In this document: positions 1 to 7,309 of the stretch, one piece after another | Numbering within the stretch: the first letter of the stretch is position 1 | Layout of the letters: each line of letters begins with the position of its first letter | NCBI GenBank assembly: GCA_035315125.1 | Contig: DATFYI010000096.1 | Location: 1-11,717, forward strand | DNA from: DATFYI01 sp035315125 | GTDB taxonomy: Bacteria > Chloroflexota > Anaerolineae > Anaerolineales > Anaerolineaceae | Direction of reading: 5' to 3' | DNA: 11,717 nt | Program-made: the position numbers and the translations under genes | The notes under the pieces: generated by a model | Databases searched by the model: none | What the model was told of the DNA's origin: nothing | What the model saw: the letters and a program-made list of their open reading frames with translations, nothing else

Positions 1-267
1 GTATTTTTGTTGCTGGATAGCGATTTTAAGGAAATTGGTGTTTGGGTTGAGAGGTCTAAAGCTGCAAGTGAACGTTTGGCGCAGTGGGTCTCGGCTCATC
101 CGGTTTACGAGGCTATTCGCACTTCGAATGAACTAAGCCGAGAAGAAAAGCGCACACGCCTGGCGCCCTTCCTGGCCGAAAGACAGCTCGAAATGGAAGA
201 CTGGTACCAAAAAGGCCTTCAGTTGTCAATGGTCACAGAAATTGTTGATATATTGATGGTCAATTAA
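1..267 (+). CDS. Hypothetical protein, C-terminal fragment (5' end outside window)
   Basis: The frame is open from base 1 and ends at TAA 265-267, so at least 88 residues of a longer or similar-sized protein are visible. The first in-window start-like codon is a TTG at 7-9, but there is no stop before it and no ribosome site can be judged, so I treat the gene as cut by the window edge. The visible part is charged and probably mostly helical, with an acidic/basic stretch around SREEKRTR and no membrane segment or recognisable motif. It converges on the ThyX-like gene with only 14 bases between the stop codons. No family is recognised and no function is proposed. It could also be a spurious frame, but its end abutting the next gene and the lack of a competing frame favour a real gene. 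Confidence 0.5.
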   Translation, partial: VFLLLDSDFKEIGVWVERSKAASERLAQWVSAHPVYEAIRTSNELSREEKRTRLAPFLAERQLEMEDWYQKGLQLSMVTEIVDILMVN

Positions 268-281
268 ATCTACGGTTATAC

Positions 282-1709
282 TCAGGCAGTTTGGGCAAAA
301 TGATTGCACTCGATATCCTGCCAGGTTTCCGCTGGGTAGGGTCGTAGAAAACTACCGATGAGTGGTGTGCTGTGCCGAATCTCTTCGGCGACCCGCAGGG
401 CAATCCGACGTATTGAAAAGTGAGCGCCGGGTGATGAGCGTAATGAGGTGAAATGGTAGGCGCTTCGGAAGTTGAAACTGGCCAGCACACGTCGGTTATA
501 AGCGTTAGGTACAATGTAACTGGCGATATGCGGATTATAGGCGGCCAGTTGCTCATAAGCCTGCCTGGCGCTTTCCATGGCCTCTCTAAAAATATTTTCC
601 ATGCCTGCCAGAACGATCCGGCGTGGCACTGCATAGCCCAGGCGGGTTGTCAGGGTTTGAGGAGATTGGGTCATCATACGATGACGTTTGAACTCGAAGT
701 ATGCTCCCTGATCCATCAGCAAATCGAAGGTGTAGCTGGTATGTTCCAACTCACGTATTGGCAGGTCGAACTTACCCAGACGACCCAGTATGAGCTCTGC
801 GATACGTTTACGTTCACCGTCGCTCATTCTTGCGAGTGTAGTTAAAATTTCAGAAAAACTGCCTTCCCCAAAGCGGTATAGCGCGGCTGCCAGAGCATTC
901 ATTTCTCCCTTCGGATCAAAAGAAACAAGCCGGCACCAGTCCGGTTTTGGATCGACCTCAATCGATAACCGCCCTGCTTCTGCAGATAAATCACGGCCGG
1001 TTTCTTCCAGATAAGGCACTGCGTTGGCATATTTGACCAATGTAGGTACTTCCATTTGGGCAACGCCTTTGATTTCATCTCCTAATGCGCGCACTTCCGC
1101 GAGCGGGCTGGAAAGCATCTTCTGCAAGGCATGTTCGAGCGCCCGGGCATTGATCGTCATGCCGACATTTGCCAGGGAGGCAGCCGGAAGTAAAAACCGG
1201 CAGCAGTCGATATAATCTGAACGGGTGCGCCGGTCCCAGGCTGCTTCGCTTTCGCCTGGAGCGCAGGGCATTTCTTGCTTGACAACTGCCCTAACCGCCG
1301 GTAAGGTCTGTTGATAAGTTTCCAAAAGGTGGATGCAGGTTTCGATATAGAGGGATTGAAGCGGGTGGTCTTCCAGTTCGTCGGGGATAAAAAAGTCAGT
1401 AGGTCGCCATTTTTGATAGCGGGTAGATTTCTCGGTATAGGCAGCCAGCCGGTTTGATTCGAGTGTTTCAACCGCTAAGCGGCTGACATTCTCGACAGCG
1501 ATATGCAGCACGGCATGTTCGGCTACCGAGGAATGTCCATAGCCAACCACCCATTTTTCATGGAATTCCGCACTTTTTTCATCGGTCAGTTCCGCCGCGA
1601 TTTCTCGAAAGGATTCGGGTGATCGGGAAGTTTTTGCAAAGGTTACCGCAATCGTCTCTGGTCTTAGTTTTTGTGGGTCAAGCAGATAAACCTGTCGTTT
1701 TAGCGTCAT
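282..1709 (-). CDS. thyX: Tandem-domain ThyX-like protein (FAD-dependent thymidylate synthase family)
   Basis: This 475-residue protein is about twice the usual ThyX length (roughly 220-250) and appears to contain two ThyX-type halves. ThyX makes dTMP from dUMP using FAD, NADPH and methylene-tetrahydrofolate. The N-half (about 1-235) has the GHSSVAEH element at 58-65 and, where the family has RHR-x7-S, the sequence SNRLAAYTEKSTRY (85-98): the first Arg and the His are replaced, while the E, S and later R are kept. It then has LLPAA (173-177) and NAR (187-189), matching the family's 'LP...NlRe' region. The C-half (about 255-475) has a true RHR at 342-344, but the downstream Ser is Thr and the final Arg is displaced. 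It ends with an NFRSAYHF..LR element (413-424) like the ThyX C-terminus. ATG 1709 is preceded by GGGAGGT (1718-1724), 8 bases away. The start lies inside ribF (32-base overlap). Family membership is firm; catalytic activity is not proven by sequence. Confidence 0.85.
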   Translation of the reverse strand: MTLKRQVYLLDPQKLRPETIAVTFAKTSRSPESFREIAAELTDEKSAEFHEKWVVGYGHSSVAEHAVLHIAVENVSRLAVETLESNRLAAYTEKSTRYQKWRPTDFFIPDELEDHPLQSLYIETCIHLLETYQQTLPAVRAVVKQEMPCAPGESEAAWDRRTRSDYIDCCRFLLPAASLANVGMTINARALEHALQKMLSSPLAEVRALGDEIKGVAQMEVPTLVKYANAVPYLEETGRDLSAEAGRLSIEVDPKPDWCRLVSFDPKGEMNALAAALYRFGEGSFSEILTTLARMSDGERKRIAELILGRLGKFDLPIRELEHTSYTFDLLMDQGAYFEFKRHRMMTQSPQTLTTRLGYAVPRRIVLAGMENIFREAMESARQAYEQLAAYNPHIASYIVPNAYNRRVLASFNFRSAYHFTSLRSSPGAHFSIRRIALRVAEEIRHSTPLIGSFLRPYPAETWQDIECNHFAQTA

Positions 1710-2628
1710 TTGTCAGCACCTCCCGGGCATTTTGGATATCGGCATGCATCTGCTTTACCAGGGCCTGGACATTATCAAAACGTTCTTCCTGGCGCAGATA
1801 TTCGACAAACTCCAGTTGAATCATACTGCCGTAGATATCTCTGTCAAAATCCATCAGATAGGCTTCGATCTGTACGTTATTATTAATATTTTTGAATGTA
1901 GGACGGATGCCAACATTGGTAACGGAGGGAAAACGCACTCCATCGATCAGGCTCCAGGTGGCATAAATTCCAAATGCCGGCAAGATTCGTTCGGGTGAAT
2001 AATCCAGGTTTGCGGTAGGAATTCCTAGACCTTTGCCTCGTCCATCACCATGAATAACCTGGCCGCCAATGCTGAACCAACGACCCAAGAATCTGGCCGC
2101 CTGAGCGACGTCCCCCTGGCCTAACAGTTTTCGGATCCGGCTAGACGATACGATTTCGCCCTTAAAATCTACCCTGGGGATCACTTTGACTTGATAGCCA
2201 TATTTCTGACCTAATTGAGTCAGGGTTGCAATATTACCCTGGCGATTGTGTCCAAGTGCGAAATCATTGCCAGCCCAGAGTTGTTCCATTCCCAGATGTT
2301 CAGAGGCCAGCTCAATAAATTCGTCAGCGCTTAAGGCTGCCAATTGGCGAGTGAAATTAAGCGTTATAACATAGTCCACACCCAATTCGCCCATCAGTCT
2401 GGCCCGTTCTTCTGGTGAGTTTAGATAAAATGGGCCCTGCAGGCCTCGTAAAACCACAACCGGATGGGGAAAAAATGTTAAAACCACAGCTTCTCGCCCG
2501 GCCTGGTGAGCTGCTTCAACGAGTGGGCGAATTAAGGCCTGATGACCGCGGTGAACACCATCAAAGACGCCTATCGTTAGCCAGGTAGATTTCAGGTGTA
2601 AATTTTCCAGTGAGTAGAGATGTTGCAT
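1678..2628 (-). CDS. ribF: Bifunctional riboflavin kinase / FMN adenylyltransferase
   Basis: RibF phosphorylates riboflavin to FMN and then adenylylates it to FAD in the cytoplasm. The length of 316 residues is normal. The N-terminal nucleotidyltransferase domain shows GVFDGVHRGHQ (20-30, the HxGH-type nucleotide motif, H26/H29), FFPHP (52-56) and VSSSRIR (160-166). The C-terminal kinase domain shows GDGRGKGLGIPTANL (194-208), VGIRPTF (239-245), the likely catalytic Glu in VQIEAY (E255), and the DFDRDIYG element (260-267). It starts 6 bases after the truB stop with no clear ribosome site, so translation is probably coupled to truB. Its last 32 bases overlap the ThyX-like gene, whose ribosome site lies within ribF. 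Residues after about 300 form a short non-conserved tail. Confidence 0.97.
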   Translation of the reverse strand: MQHLYSLENLHLKSTWLTIGVFDGVHRGHQALIRPLVEAAHQAGREAVVLTFFPHPVVVLRGLQGPFYLNSPEERARLMGELGVDYVITLNFTRQLAALSADEFIELASEHLGMEQLWAGNDFALGHNRQGNIATLTQLGQKYGYQVKVIPRVDFKGEIVSSSRIRKLLGQGDVAQAARFLGRWFSIGGQVIHGDGRGKGLGIPTANLDYSPERILPAFGIYATWSLIDGVRFPSVTNVGIRPTFKNINNNVQIEAYLMDFDRDIYGSMIQLEFVEYLRQEERFDNVQALVKQMHADIQNAREVLTNDAKTTGLSA

Positions 2629-2634
2629 TGAATT

Positions 2635-3552
2635 TCAGGAAAAAAACACTTTACGAGGCTGCCATTCATTGGTTTCGGTGTTTAATTCGAGCAAAGCCAC
2701 CAGCTCGCCCTGTTCGCTGACCCCGCGTACCTTATTACCCTGACCTTGCTCGGCTGGAATCCGGTGTCCATGCCGGATTGCTTCAAGTTGGTCGTGAGAA
2801 AGCTCTATGGCAGGCCAGTCTGAAAGCGCCTCAGCAGCCGGTATAAGGAATTGATACCAATTACCAGTGTCAAAGGCTTCACGGAGCCTGCGTAATGGAA
2901 CAGCATCGCGCAAGGTAAAACGCCCACTCTTTGTGCGTCGTAGCCCAACCAAATGTGCACCACAACCCAGCGCTTCACCCAGGTCGTGCGCCAGTGAACG
3001 GACGTAGGTGCCCGATGAACAATATACATCAATCACTGCTTCCGGCGGAGCCCATTCCAACAATTCCAGGCTGTATACCTGGATTTTGCGGGGCTCCAGA
3101 TCGATCTCTTCGCCTTCCCGGGCCATTTCGTAAGCTTTATGCCCTTTGACTTTAACAGCCGAGTATGGAGGTGGAACTTGTTCTATTTCACCCACGAATT
3201 TCATCAAGTTTTCTTCGAACTGAGCCTCTGTAATATTGACCGGTGAAGTGCTGACTACCCGTCCATCATCATCGTAGGTATCCGTACTTGTTCCCAGGCG
3301 AATCACTGCCTGGTAGCGCTTGTCTGACGCCGAAACATATTCACTCAATCTCACCGCCGGACCAATTAAAATCACCAGTACGCCCGATGCGCGCGGATCT
3401 AAAGTACCAGTATGACCCGCTCTGCGGATATTGGTACCTTTTCGCACAATTTGGACTACATCATGAGAAGTTAACCCAATTGGTTTATCAACAACCAGAA
3501 CGCCAGAGATAGCGTTTTTTAGGTTAAAGCTGCTTTCAATATCATCGTTCAT
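2635..3552 (-). CDS. truB: tRNA pseudouridine-55 synthase
   Basis: TruB converts U55 in the T-loop of tRNAs to pseudouridine. At 305 residues it is of normal length. It shows the catalytic block GHTGTLDPRASGVL (46-59) with Asp52 as the nucleophile, KRY (78-80) for the base-stacking Tyr, PPPYSAVKVKG (127-137) and the C-terminal catalytic-domain motif GTYVRSLAHDLG (181-192). Residues from about 245 form the smaller C-terminal domain. ATG 3552 is preceded at 11-12 bases by a GGGGAG sequence. The gene is separated from nrnA by 77 bases that contain a possible extended -10 promoter, and it is followed closely by ribF, a common truB-ribF pairing in bacteria. Confidence 0.97.
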   Translation of the reverse strand: MNDDIESSFNLKNAISGVLVVDKPIGLTSHDVVQIVRKGTNIRRAGHTGTLDPRASGVLVILIGPAVRLSEYVSASDKRYQAVIRLGTSTDTYDDDGRVVSTSPVNITEAQFEENLMKFVGEIEQVPPPYSAVKVKGHKAYEMAREGEEIDLEPRKIQVYSLELLEWAPPEAVIDVYCSSGTYVRSLAHDLGEALGCGAHLVGLRRTKSGRFTLRDAVPLRRLREAFDTGNWYQFLIPAAEALSDWPAIELSHDQLEAIRHGHRIPAEQGQGNKVRGVSEQGELVALLELNTETNEWQPRKVFFS

Positions 3553-3574
3553 CTTTTAGTTTCTCCCCGTGAAT

Positions 3575-3583
3575 ATTATATCA
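3575..3583 (-). promoter_or_regulatory. Possible extended -10 promoter upstream of truB
   Basis: Read on the minus strand the site is TGATATAAT, a perfect TATAAT with a TG one base upstream (extended -10 form). No good -35 is seen at 16-18 bases. A start about 7 bases downstream would give a very short leader that includes the GGGGAG ribosome site of truB. The 77-base gap between nrnA and truB leaves room for it. It could give extra transcription of truB-ribF-thyX. It is AT-rich sequence and may be chance. Confidence 0.35.
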
Positions 3584-3608
3584 AACGAGGCGTTCGCATT
3601 TCATATAA

Positions 3609-3623
3609 AGGAACTGTATTCCT
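3609..3623 (-). other. Short inverted repeat after nrnA
   Basis: On the minus strand, 7-21 bases after the nrnA stop, AGGAA-TACAG-TTCCT can form a 5-bp hairpin followed by TTTATAT. It resembles a very weak terminator or an RNA processing site ahead of the possible truB promoter. The stem is too short for confidence as an intrinsic terminator. Confidence 0.2.
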
Positions 3624-3629
3624 ATACTA

Positions 3630-4607
3630 TTATTCATCGAAAGAAATATTGGCTTCCATTAGCTTTTGAGTTGCTTTCAAGATTATACCTTCTACCGTAT
3701 CCAATTCTCCAGCAACATCGGCACCGGCGGCAGCCGGATGCCCTCCGCCACCAAATTGTAACGCAATTTGCGAAACATCATAACCATTTTGGGAGCGCCA
3801 ACTTACTTTTACATGCTTCCCTTTTTGTTCGATGAAAACGAGCGCAATATCACTCTCATCAATAGAAGAAAGGGTATTAATCAAATCTGCATCATCATTT
3901 CCAGTGTAATTTGCCAGCTCTCGATCTGCCAGTGTCATCGAGGTCCAAATTAACCGACCTTCCCGTTGAAGACGGGTCATTGCAGGACCCCAGTATCGGG
4001 CAGACTCAAACGATCTGCGAACCAGTACCCGGTTGTATAAATCTGACAGATTTGCGCCGTCTTCCATCAGCTTTGCAGCTAACCGAAGAGTCGATGGCTC
4101 AACGTTTGAGGTACGAAAACCAATGGTGTCGCTGACAAGACCAGTCATCAATGCTTGTGAAACCGGAGCTGTGATAGCCAGTCCCCAATCTTCCAAATAT
4201 CTTGCCAGTATTGCCGAGGTGGCCGGTACAGCGGGGTCAACGAAATTAATTCTGGCGAAATTTAGATTGGTAATGTGATGATCAATATTAAGGTCAGCCC
4301 GCCTATCTCCTAAAACGCCTCCGGTTCTAAGCAGGTCGGAACAGTCAAGCACAATAGAGGTATCAGACGATCCATTTGGTCGCCGAGCGATCAAATCGCT
4401 GCCGGACAGATGGTGAAAGGAATGGGGAATGCCATCAACCAGCACCATTTGAACATTTTTGCCCGCCTGCCGGAGCGACAGACCCAGACCGAGCAGCGAT
4501 CCAATAGCATCACCATCGGGCCGGATGTGAGAGACGATCAAAAAGCTCTGCCCGTTTTGAAAAAGCTCTCTTACCGAATTAATAAGAGTATTAGTGATCT
4601 CCGTCAT
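3630..4607 (-). CDS. nrnA: DHH-family phosphoesterase, NrnA-type (nanoRNase / pAp phosphatase)
   Basis: NrnA-type enzymes degrade 2-5-nt RNAs and, in several bacteria, dephosphorylate 3'-phosphoadenosine 5'-phosphate, using Mn2+. The protein has 325 residues, the usual length. The DHH domain shows motif I HIRPDGDA (27-34), the motif II Asp in VLDCSD (D88), the motif III triad DHH (109-111) and the motif IV Asp in GLVSDTIGFRTSN (D160). The C-terminal DHHA1 domain ends with GGGGHPAAAG (286-295), the substrate-binding glycine-rich loop. All metal ligands expected for the family are visible. ATG 4607 overlaps the end of rbfA by 17 bases with no strong ribosome site, so coupling to rbfA is likely. 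The rbfA-nrnA-truB order is widespread in Gram-positive and related bacteria. The exact substrate preference (nanoRNA, pAp or both) cannot be read from sequence. Confidence 0.95.
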   Translation of the reverse strand: MTEITNTLINSVRELFQNGQSFLIVSHIRPDGDAIGSLLGLGLSLRQAGKNVQMVLVDGIPHSFHHLSGSDLIARRPNGSSDTSIVLDCSDLLRTGGVLGDRRADLNIDHHITNLNFARINFVDPAVPATSAILARYLEDWGLAITAPVSQALMTGLVSDTIGFRTSNVEPSTLRLAAKLMEDGANLSDLYNRVLVRRSFESARYWGPAMTRLQREGRLIWTSMTLADRELANYTGNDDADLINTLSSIDESDIALVFIEQKGKHVKVSWRSQNGYDVSQIALQFGGGGHPAAAGADVAGELDTVEGIILKATQKLMEANISFDE

Positions 4608-4968
4608 TGTTATTTTGTCTTGATTCCTGGCGGAGTGATGCTAATATTTGTTCAATATGATCAGCACGCTCCGGAGTTGGGTCCCAATGAAAACGTAAAC
4701 GTGGAAAAACCCTCAGCTCAATCCGTTCAGCCAGGGCTTTGCGTAAAAAACCGCTGGCATGTTCTAAACCTGCCAGAACTTCTTGTGATCTTGATTGGCC
4801 TTCAACGGCCGAGACAAATACATCCGCATATGCCAACTCGCGATCCACCTTTACATCTGTAATCGATATTCCGGTCAGTCTTGGGTCATTAACCTTGGTT
4901 AAGATTAACTCAGATAGCTCTTCCCGGATTCGATCACCAATTCTTTGTAATCTAAGTTGTGACGGCAT
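4591..4968 (-). CDS. rbfA: 30S ribosome-binding factor A
   Basis: RbfA is a small KH-fold protein that binds the 30S subunit and helps late maturation near the 16S 5' end, also in cold adaptation. I choose ATG 4968 (125 residues). It has a strong AGGAG (4976-4980) 7 bases upstream, and the protein then begins MPSQLRLQRIGDRIREEL, as family members do. An upstream TTG at 5022 in the same frame would overlap infB, has no such site and would add an unconserved leader. Visible family features are the NDPR (27-30), the central ITDVKVDRELAYADVFVS strand region, and LRFHWDPTPERADHIEQIL (91-109). The C-terminal tail is rich in Asn and Asp. The gap to infB is 34 bases; the end overlaps nrnA by 17 bases. 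Confidence 0.95.
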   Translation of the reverse strand: MPSQLRLQRIGDRIREELSELILTKVNDPRLTGISITDVKVDRELAYADVFVSAVEGQSRSQEVLAGLEHASGFLRKALAERIELRVFPRLRFHWDPTPERADHIEQILASLRQESRQNNNDGDH

Positions 4969-4975
4969 GGTTTTA

Positions 4976-4980
4976 CTCCT
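4976..4980 (-). promoter_or_regulatory. Ribosome binding site that decides the rbfA start
   Basis: AGGAG, within GGAAGGAG, lies 7 bases before ATG 4968 on the minus strand. It supports the internal ATG rather than the upstream TTG as the rbfA start. Confidence 0.8.
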
Positions 4981-4984
4981 TCCA

Positions 4985-5004
4985 AAAGGGTAAAAATGCC
5001 CTTT
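4985..5004 (-). other. Small hairpin at the infB stop
   Basis: On the minus strand AAAGGG and CCCTTT form a 6-bp stem with an 8-base loop (CATTTTTA). The stem takes in part of the infB stop codon and sits just before the rbfA ribosome site. It could tune rbfA translation or mark a weak end. No T-run follows beyond the stem, so it is not a convincing terminator. Confidence 0.25.
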
Positions 5005-6790
5005 ACATTGTGATACGCTCAAGGGTGTAGCATTCTACCACATCACCTTGGGCAATATCATTAAAACCTTTAAAAGAGATACCGCATTCAAAGCCTTGCC
5101 TCACTTCTCGAACATCATCCTTCTCGTGTTTGAGAGAAGATATTTCTCCATCAAATAACACTTCAGAATTGCGTAAGAGGCGCACTTTGGCGTTGCGGCG
5201 AATCTCACCCTGGGTTACTTTACATCCAGCTACAGCGCCAACTTTGGATATCTTGAATACTGCCAGCACAGATGCACGGCCGATGATGACATCTTTATAC
5301 TCAGGAGAGAGCATACCTTTCAATGCTTTTTCAACGTCTTCTGTCAAACGGTAAATGATATCGTATAACCGGATAGACACACCTTCGGCATCGGCAAGCC
5401 GACGTGCTGCAGAATCTGCTTGAACATTGAAACCAATAACAATCGCTTTGGATGCGGACGCCAGATTAACGTCATTTTCGGAGATGTTCCCGGTCGAGGC
5501 GTGCAATATATTGATCGAAATTTCGGTCTTTTCCAGATCGTTTAGCGAATTGATGATTGGCTCCAATGAGCCTTGCACGTCTACTTTAATGATCAAACGA
5601 AGTTCGCGTAATTCACCGGCCTTATAGCGTTCGAATAACTCTTCCAGGGTTGCTTTTGGAGCGGCAGAATGGAGCTGCTGTGCTTTAATTTTCCGTTCTT
5701 CGACAATCATGCGGGCGTCCTTTTCGGACGGCACCACCTGAAAGATATCTCCAGCCTGGGGGACGTCATTTAGACCCATTGCTAATACTGGGGTCGATGG
5801 ACCGGCCTCACGAATTTTTCGCCCACGAAAATCGGTCATAGCCTTCAATCGCCCATAAGAGGTCCCGGCAATTACCGTGTCTCCAGCTTCAAGCGAACCA
5901 TTCTGTACTAGCAAAGTGGCGATGGTCCCTTTACCCTTATCCAATTCAGCTTCGATTACTGTACCGATTACTTTGCCTTTCGGATTTGCGAGGATTTCGG
6001 CATTATCTGCTACCAGCAAAATAGCCTCAAGTAAATCATCCAGCCCCTTTTTTTGTTTTGCGGAAACTGGCACAATGATGGTCGAGCCTTCCCATTCATC
6101 TGATACCAAACCTGCATCAGCCAATTGTTGTTTAACAAATTCAGGGTTTGCATTGGGACGGTCAATTTTATTCAAAGCGACAACAATCGGGACGCGCGCT
6201 GCCTTGGCGTGGGCAATGGCTTCACGTGTCTGCGGCATGACTCCATCATCAGCAGCTACTACCAGCACTACAACATCTGCCCCTTGAGCGCCACGCGCTC
6301 GCATGGCAGTAAAAGCGGAGTGACCAGGTGTATCCAAAAACGTGATCGTGCGTCCGTTGTGCTCAACCTGATAAGCTCCGACGTGCTGCGTGATACCGCC
6401 TGCTTCCCCTTCAGCGACATTGGTGTGCCTGATTGCATCCAGCAGGGTTGTTTTACCATGGTCCACATGTCCGAGTATTGTAACCACCGGGGGACGACTG
6501 ACCAGCTTTTTGGGGTCTTCATTGGCGATTAATCGTCGCCAGAGAGGTATTTCTCCAGCTTCTTTTTCTTCAATAACCGGCTCAGGTGCTTCCAGGCTGG
6601 CATCAAACCCCATTTCCGATGCGACAATAGCAGCAGTCTCGAAATCGACCGTCTGGTTGATATTTGCCATCACTCCGTTTGACATCAATATCTTGATCAC
6701 CTGTATCGGGCTGGCCTCAATTTTTTGAGCCAGGTCGCGCACAGTGATATTGGCAGGTAGTTCTATTTTTTTATGCCCATTCTCGCTCAT
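5003..6790 (-). CDS. infB: Translation initiation factor IF-2
   Basis: IF2 is the GTPase that brings fMet-tRNA to the 30S subunit and promotes subunit joining. It has 595 residues, short compared with E. coli (890) and B. subtilis (716), the difference being in the variable N-terminal part. Residues about 8-60 form the small IF2 N-terminal helical domain (ITVRDLAQKI, 15-24). After a short acidic linker comes the G domain: G1 GHVDHGKT (107-114), switch I GITQHVGAY (132-140), G3 DTPGH (153-157), G4 NKID (207-210) and G5 SAK (243-245). Domain II follows. Domain III includes IKVDVQGSLEP (401-411), and the C-terminal fMet-tRNA binding domain includes GAVAGCKVTQGEIRRN (518-533) and FECGI (567-571). 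ATG 6790 has GGAGG 6 bases upstream. A 194-base spacer with possible RNA stems separates it from ylxR. Confidence 0.98.
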   Translation of the reverse strand: MSENGHKKIELPANITVRDLAQKIEASPIQVIKILMSNGVMANINQTVDFETAAIVASEMGFDASLEAPEPVIEEKEAGEIPLWRRLIANEDPKKLVSRPPVVTILGHVDHGKTTLLDAIRHTNVAEGEAGGITQHVGAYQVEHNGRTITFLDTPGHSAFTAMRARGAQGADVVVLVVAADDGVMPQTREAIAHAKAARVPIVVALNKIDRPNANPEFVKQQLADAGLVSDEWEGSTIIVPVSAKQKKGLDDLLEAILLVADNAEILANPKGKVIGTVIEAELDKGKGTIATLLVQNGSLEAGDTVIAGTSYGRLKAMTDFRGRKIREAGPSTPVLAMGLNDVPQAGDIFQVVPSEKDARMIVEERKIKAQQLHSAAPKATLEELFERYKAGELRELRLIIKVDVQGSLEPIINSLNDLEKTEISINILHASTGNISENDVNLASASKAIVIGFNVQADSAARRLADAEGVSIRLYDIIYRLTEDVEKALKGMLSPEYKDVIIGRASVLAVFKISKVGAVAGCKVTQGEIRRNAKVRLLRNSEVLFDGEISSLKHEKDDVREVRQGFECGISFKGFNDIAQGDVVECYTLERITM

Positions 6791-6984
6791 GTCGCACCTC
6801 CATTATAATTTATACCCCTTTATCTGCCCCTTACCTCGGGGAAGATACCGTGTTCTACTGCATGCGGCTGACCGGGGCTGTAAGGTCCGCGATCCAATGA
6901 GCTAGCCAGATGGGTTGAGTTTACGGTATCATTTTTATCAATCCAAAGGACTTTCTGTCCTCTACTTTGTATTTCGAAAGAGCC
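6791..6984 (-). promoter_or_regulatory. Long spacer between ylxR and infB with potential RNA secondary structure
   Basis: This is the longest internal gap of the operon, and no open frame of useful length is seen in it. As minus-strand RNA it can form three stems. P1 is an 8-bp perfect stem (GATACCGT pairing with ACGGTATC; plus-strand arms 6844-6851 and 6923-6930). Inside it is a stem GCG-GACC/GGTC-CGC with a 3-base bulge and 10-base loop (arms 6864-6873 and 6884-6890). Directly downstream is a CCCC/GGGG stem (6827-6830, 6838-6841), only 2 bases from P1 and 37 bases from the infB start. An AT-rich stretch with TATAAT and the GGAGG ribosome site follows. I recognise no known riboswitch or ribosomal-protein leader. 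It may be an infB leader regulator; an 8-bp repeat alone can occur by chance in this length. Confidence 0.4.
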
Positions 6985-7296
6985 TCAGGCAGATTGAGAC
7001 GGCTCTTCCGTCAAATTTTTCAGGAAAGCTTCTAATAGCTCCCTGTCGTGATCAGAAAAATTTGTTTTTAAGGCGTGGGCTAATGAGCCCTTCAAACCCT
7101 TTTCCCAGCAAGAACGATTTTCGTGCAGATAGGCGCCTCGCCCGGCGATTTTTCCGCTTGGATCGATCTGTATGCCATCTGCTGTTCTGACGATGCGGAT
7201 TAGTGACCTTTTTGCCAGAACTTGATGACAACCAGCACAGGTTCGTTGCGGAATATGTTTTATCCGTTTACCAGCACTCTTTGCCACTGGTGCCAC
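6985..7296 (-). CDS. ylxR: YlxR family RNA-binding protein
   Basis: YlxR is a small nucleic-acid-binding protein encoded between nusA and infB in many bacteria; its exact role is poorly defined, and it has been linked to transcription regulation and RNase P. The 103-residue protein matches the family: RTCAGCHQ (18-25) with Cys20 and Cys23, the LIRIVR strand (32-37), DPSGKIAGRGAYLH (45-58), Cys63 and a helical C-terminus. A basic N-terminus (KSAGKRIKH) suits RNA contact. The start is a GTG at 7296, 13 bases after the nusA stop; a second GTG three codons later is an alternative. The ribosome site (GAAGAGAG) is moderate. The last ten residues are a non-conserved acidic/polar tail. Confidence 0.92.
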   Translation of the reverse strand: MAPVAKSAGKRIKHIPQRTCAGCHQVLAKRSLIRIVRTADGIQIDPSGKIAGRGAYLHENRSCWEKGLKGSLAHALKTNFSDHDRELLEAFLKNLTEEPSQSA

Positions 7297-7309
7297 TCTC
7301 TTCAGCGGA

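Noticed and set aside
260..845. Alternative frames in both directions opposite or inside the ThyX-like gene
   Set aside because: They overlap strongly conserved ThyX-family coding sequence and show no coherent protein features.
4410..4862. Plus-strand open frame of 150 codons opposite nrnA and rbfA
   Set aside because: It spans the junction of two firmly identified genes in antisense and encodes nothing recognisable.
4969..5022. N-terminal extension of rbfA from TTG 5022
   Set aside because: It overlaps infB, lacks a ribosome site and adds residues not typical of RbfA; ATG 4968 has a strong AGGAG.
5877..6287. Plus-strand open frames opposite infB (also 6125-6532 and 6390-6728)
   Set aside because: Antisense to the conserved IF2 G domain; several overlapping frames, Ser/Thr-rich, none with family features.
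6844..6930. tRNA-like gene bounded by GATACCGT and ACGGTATC (87 bases, with a TAGCTCA-like stretch on the minus strand)
   Set aside because: No T-arm with a TTCRA-type loop next to the acceptor arm on either strand, and the D-stem does not pair. Kept only as a possible leader structure.
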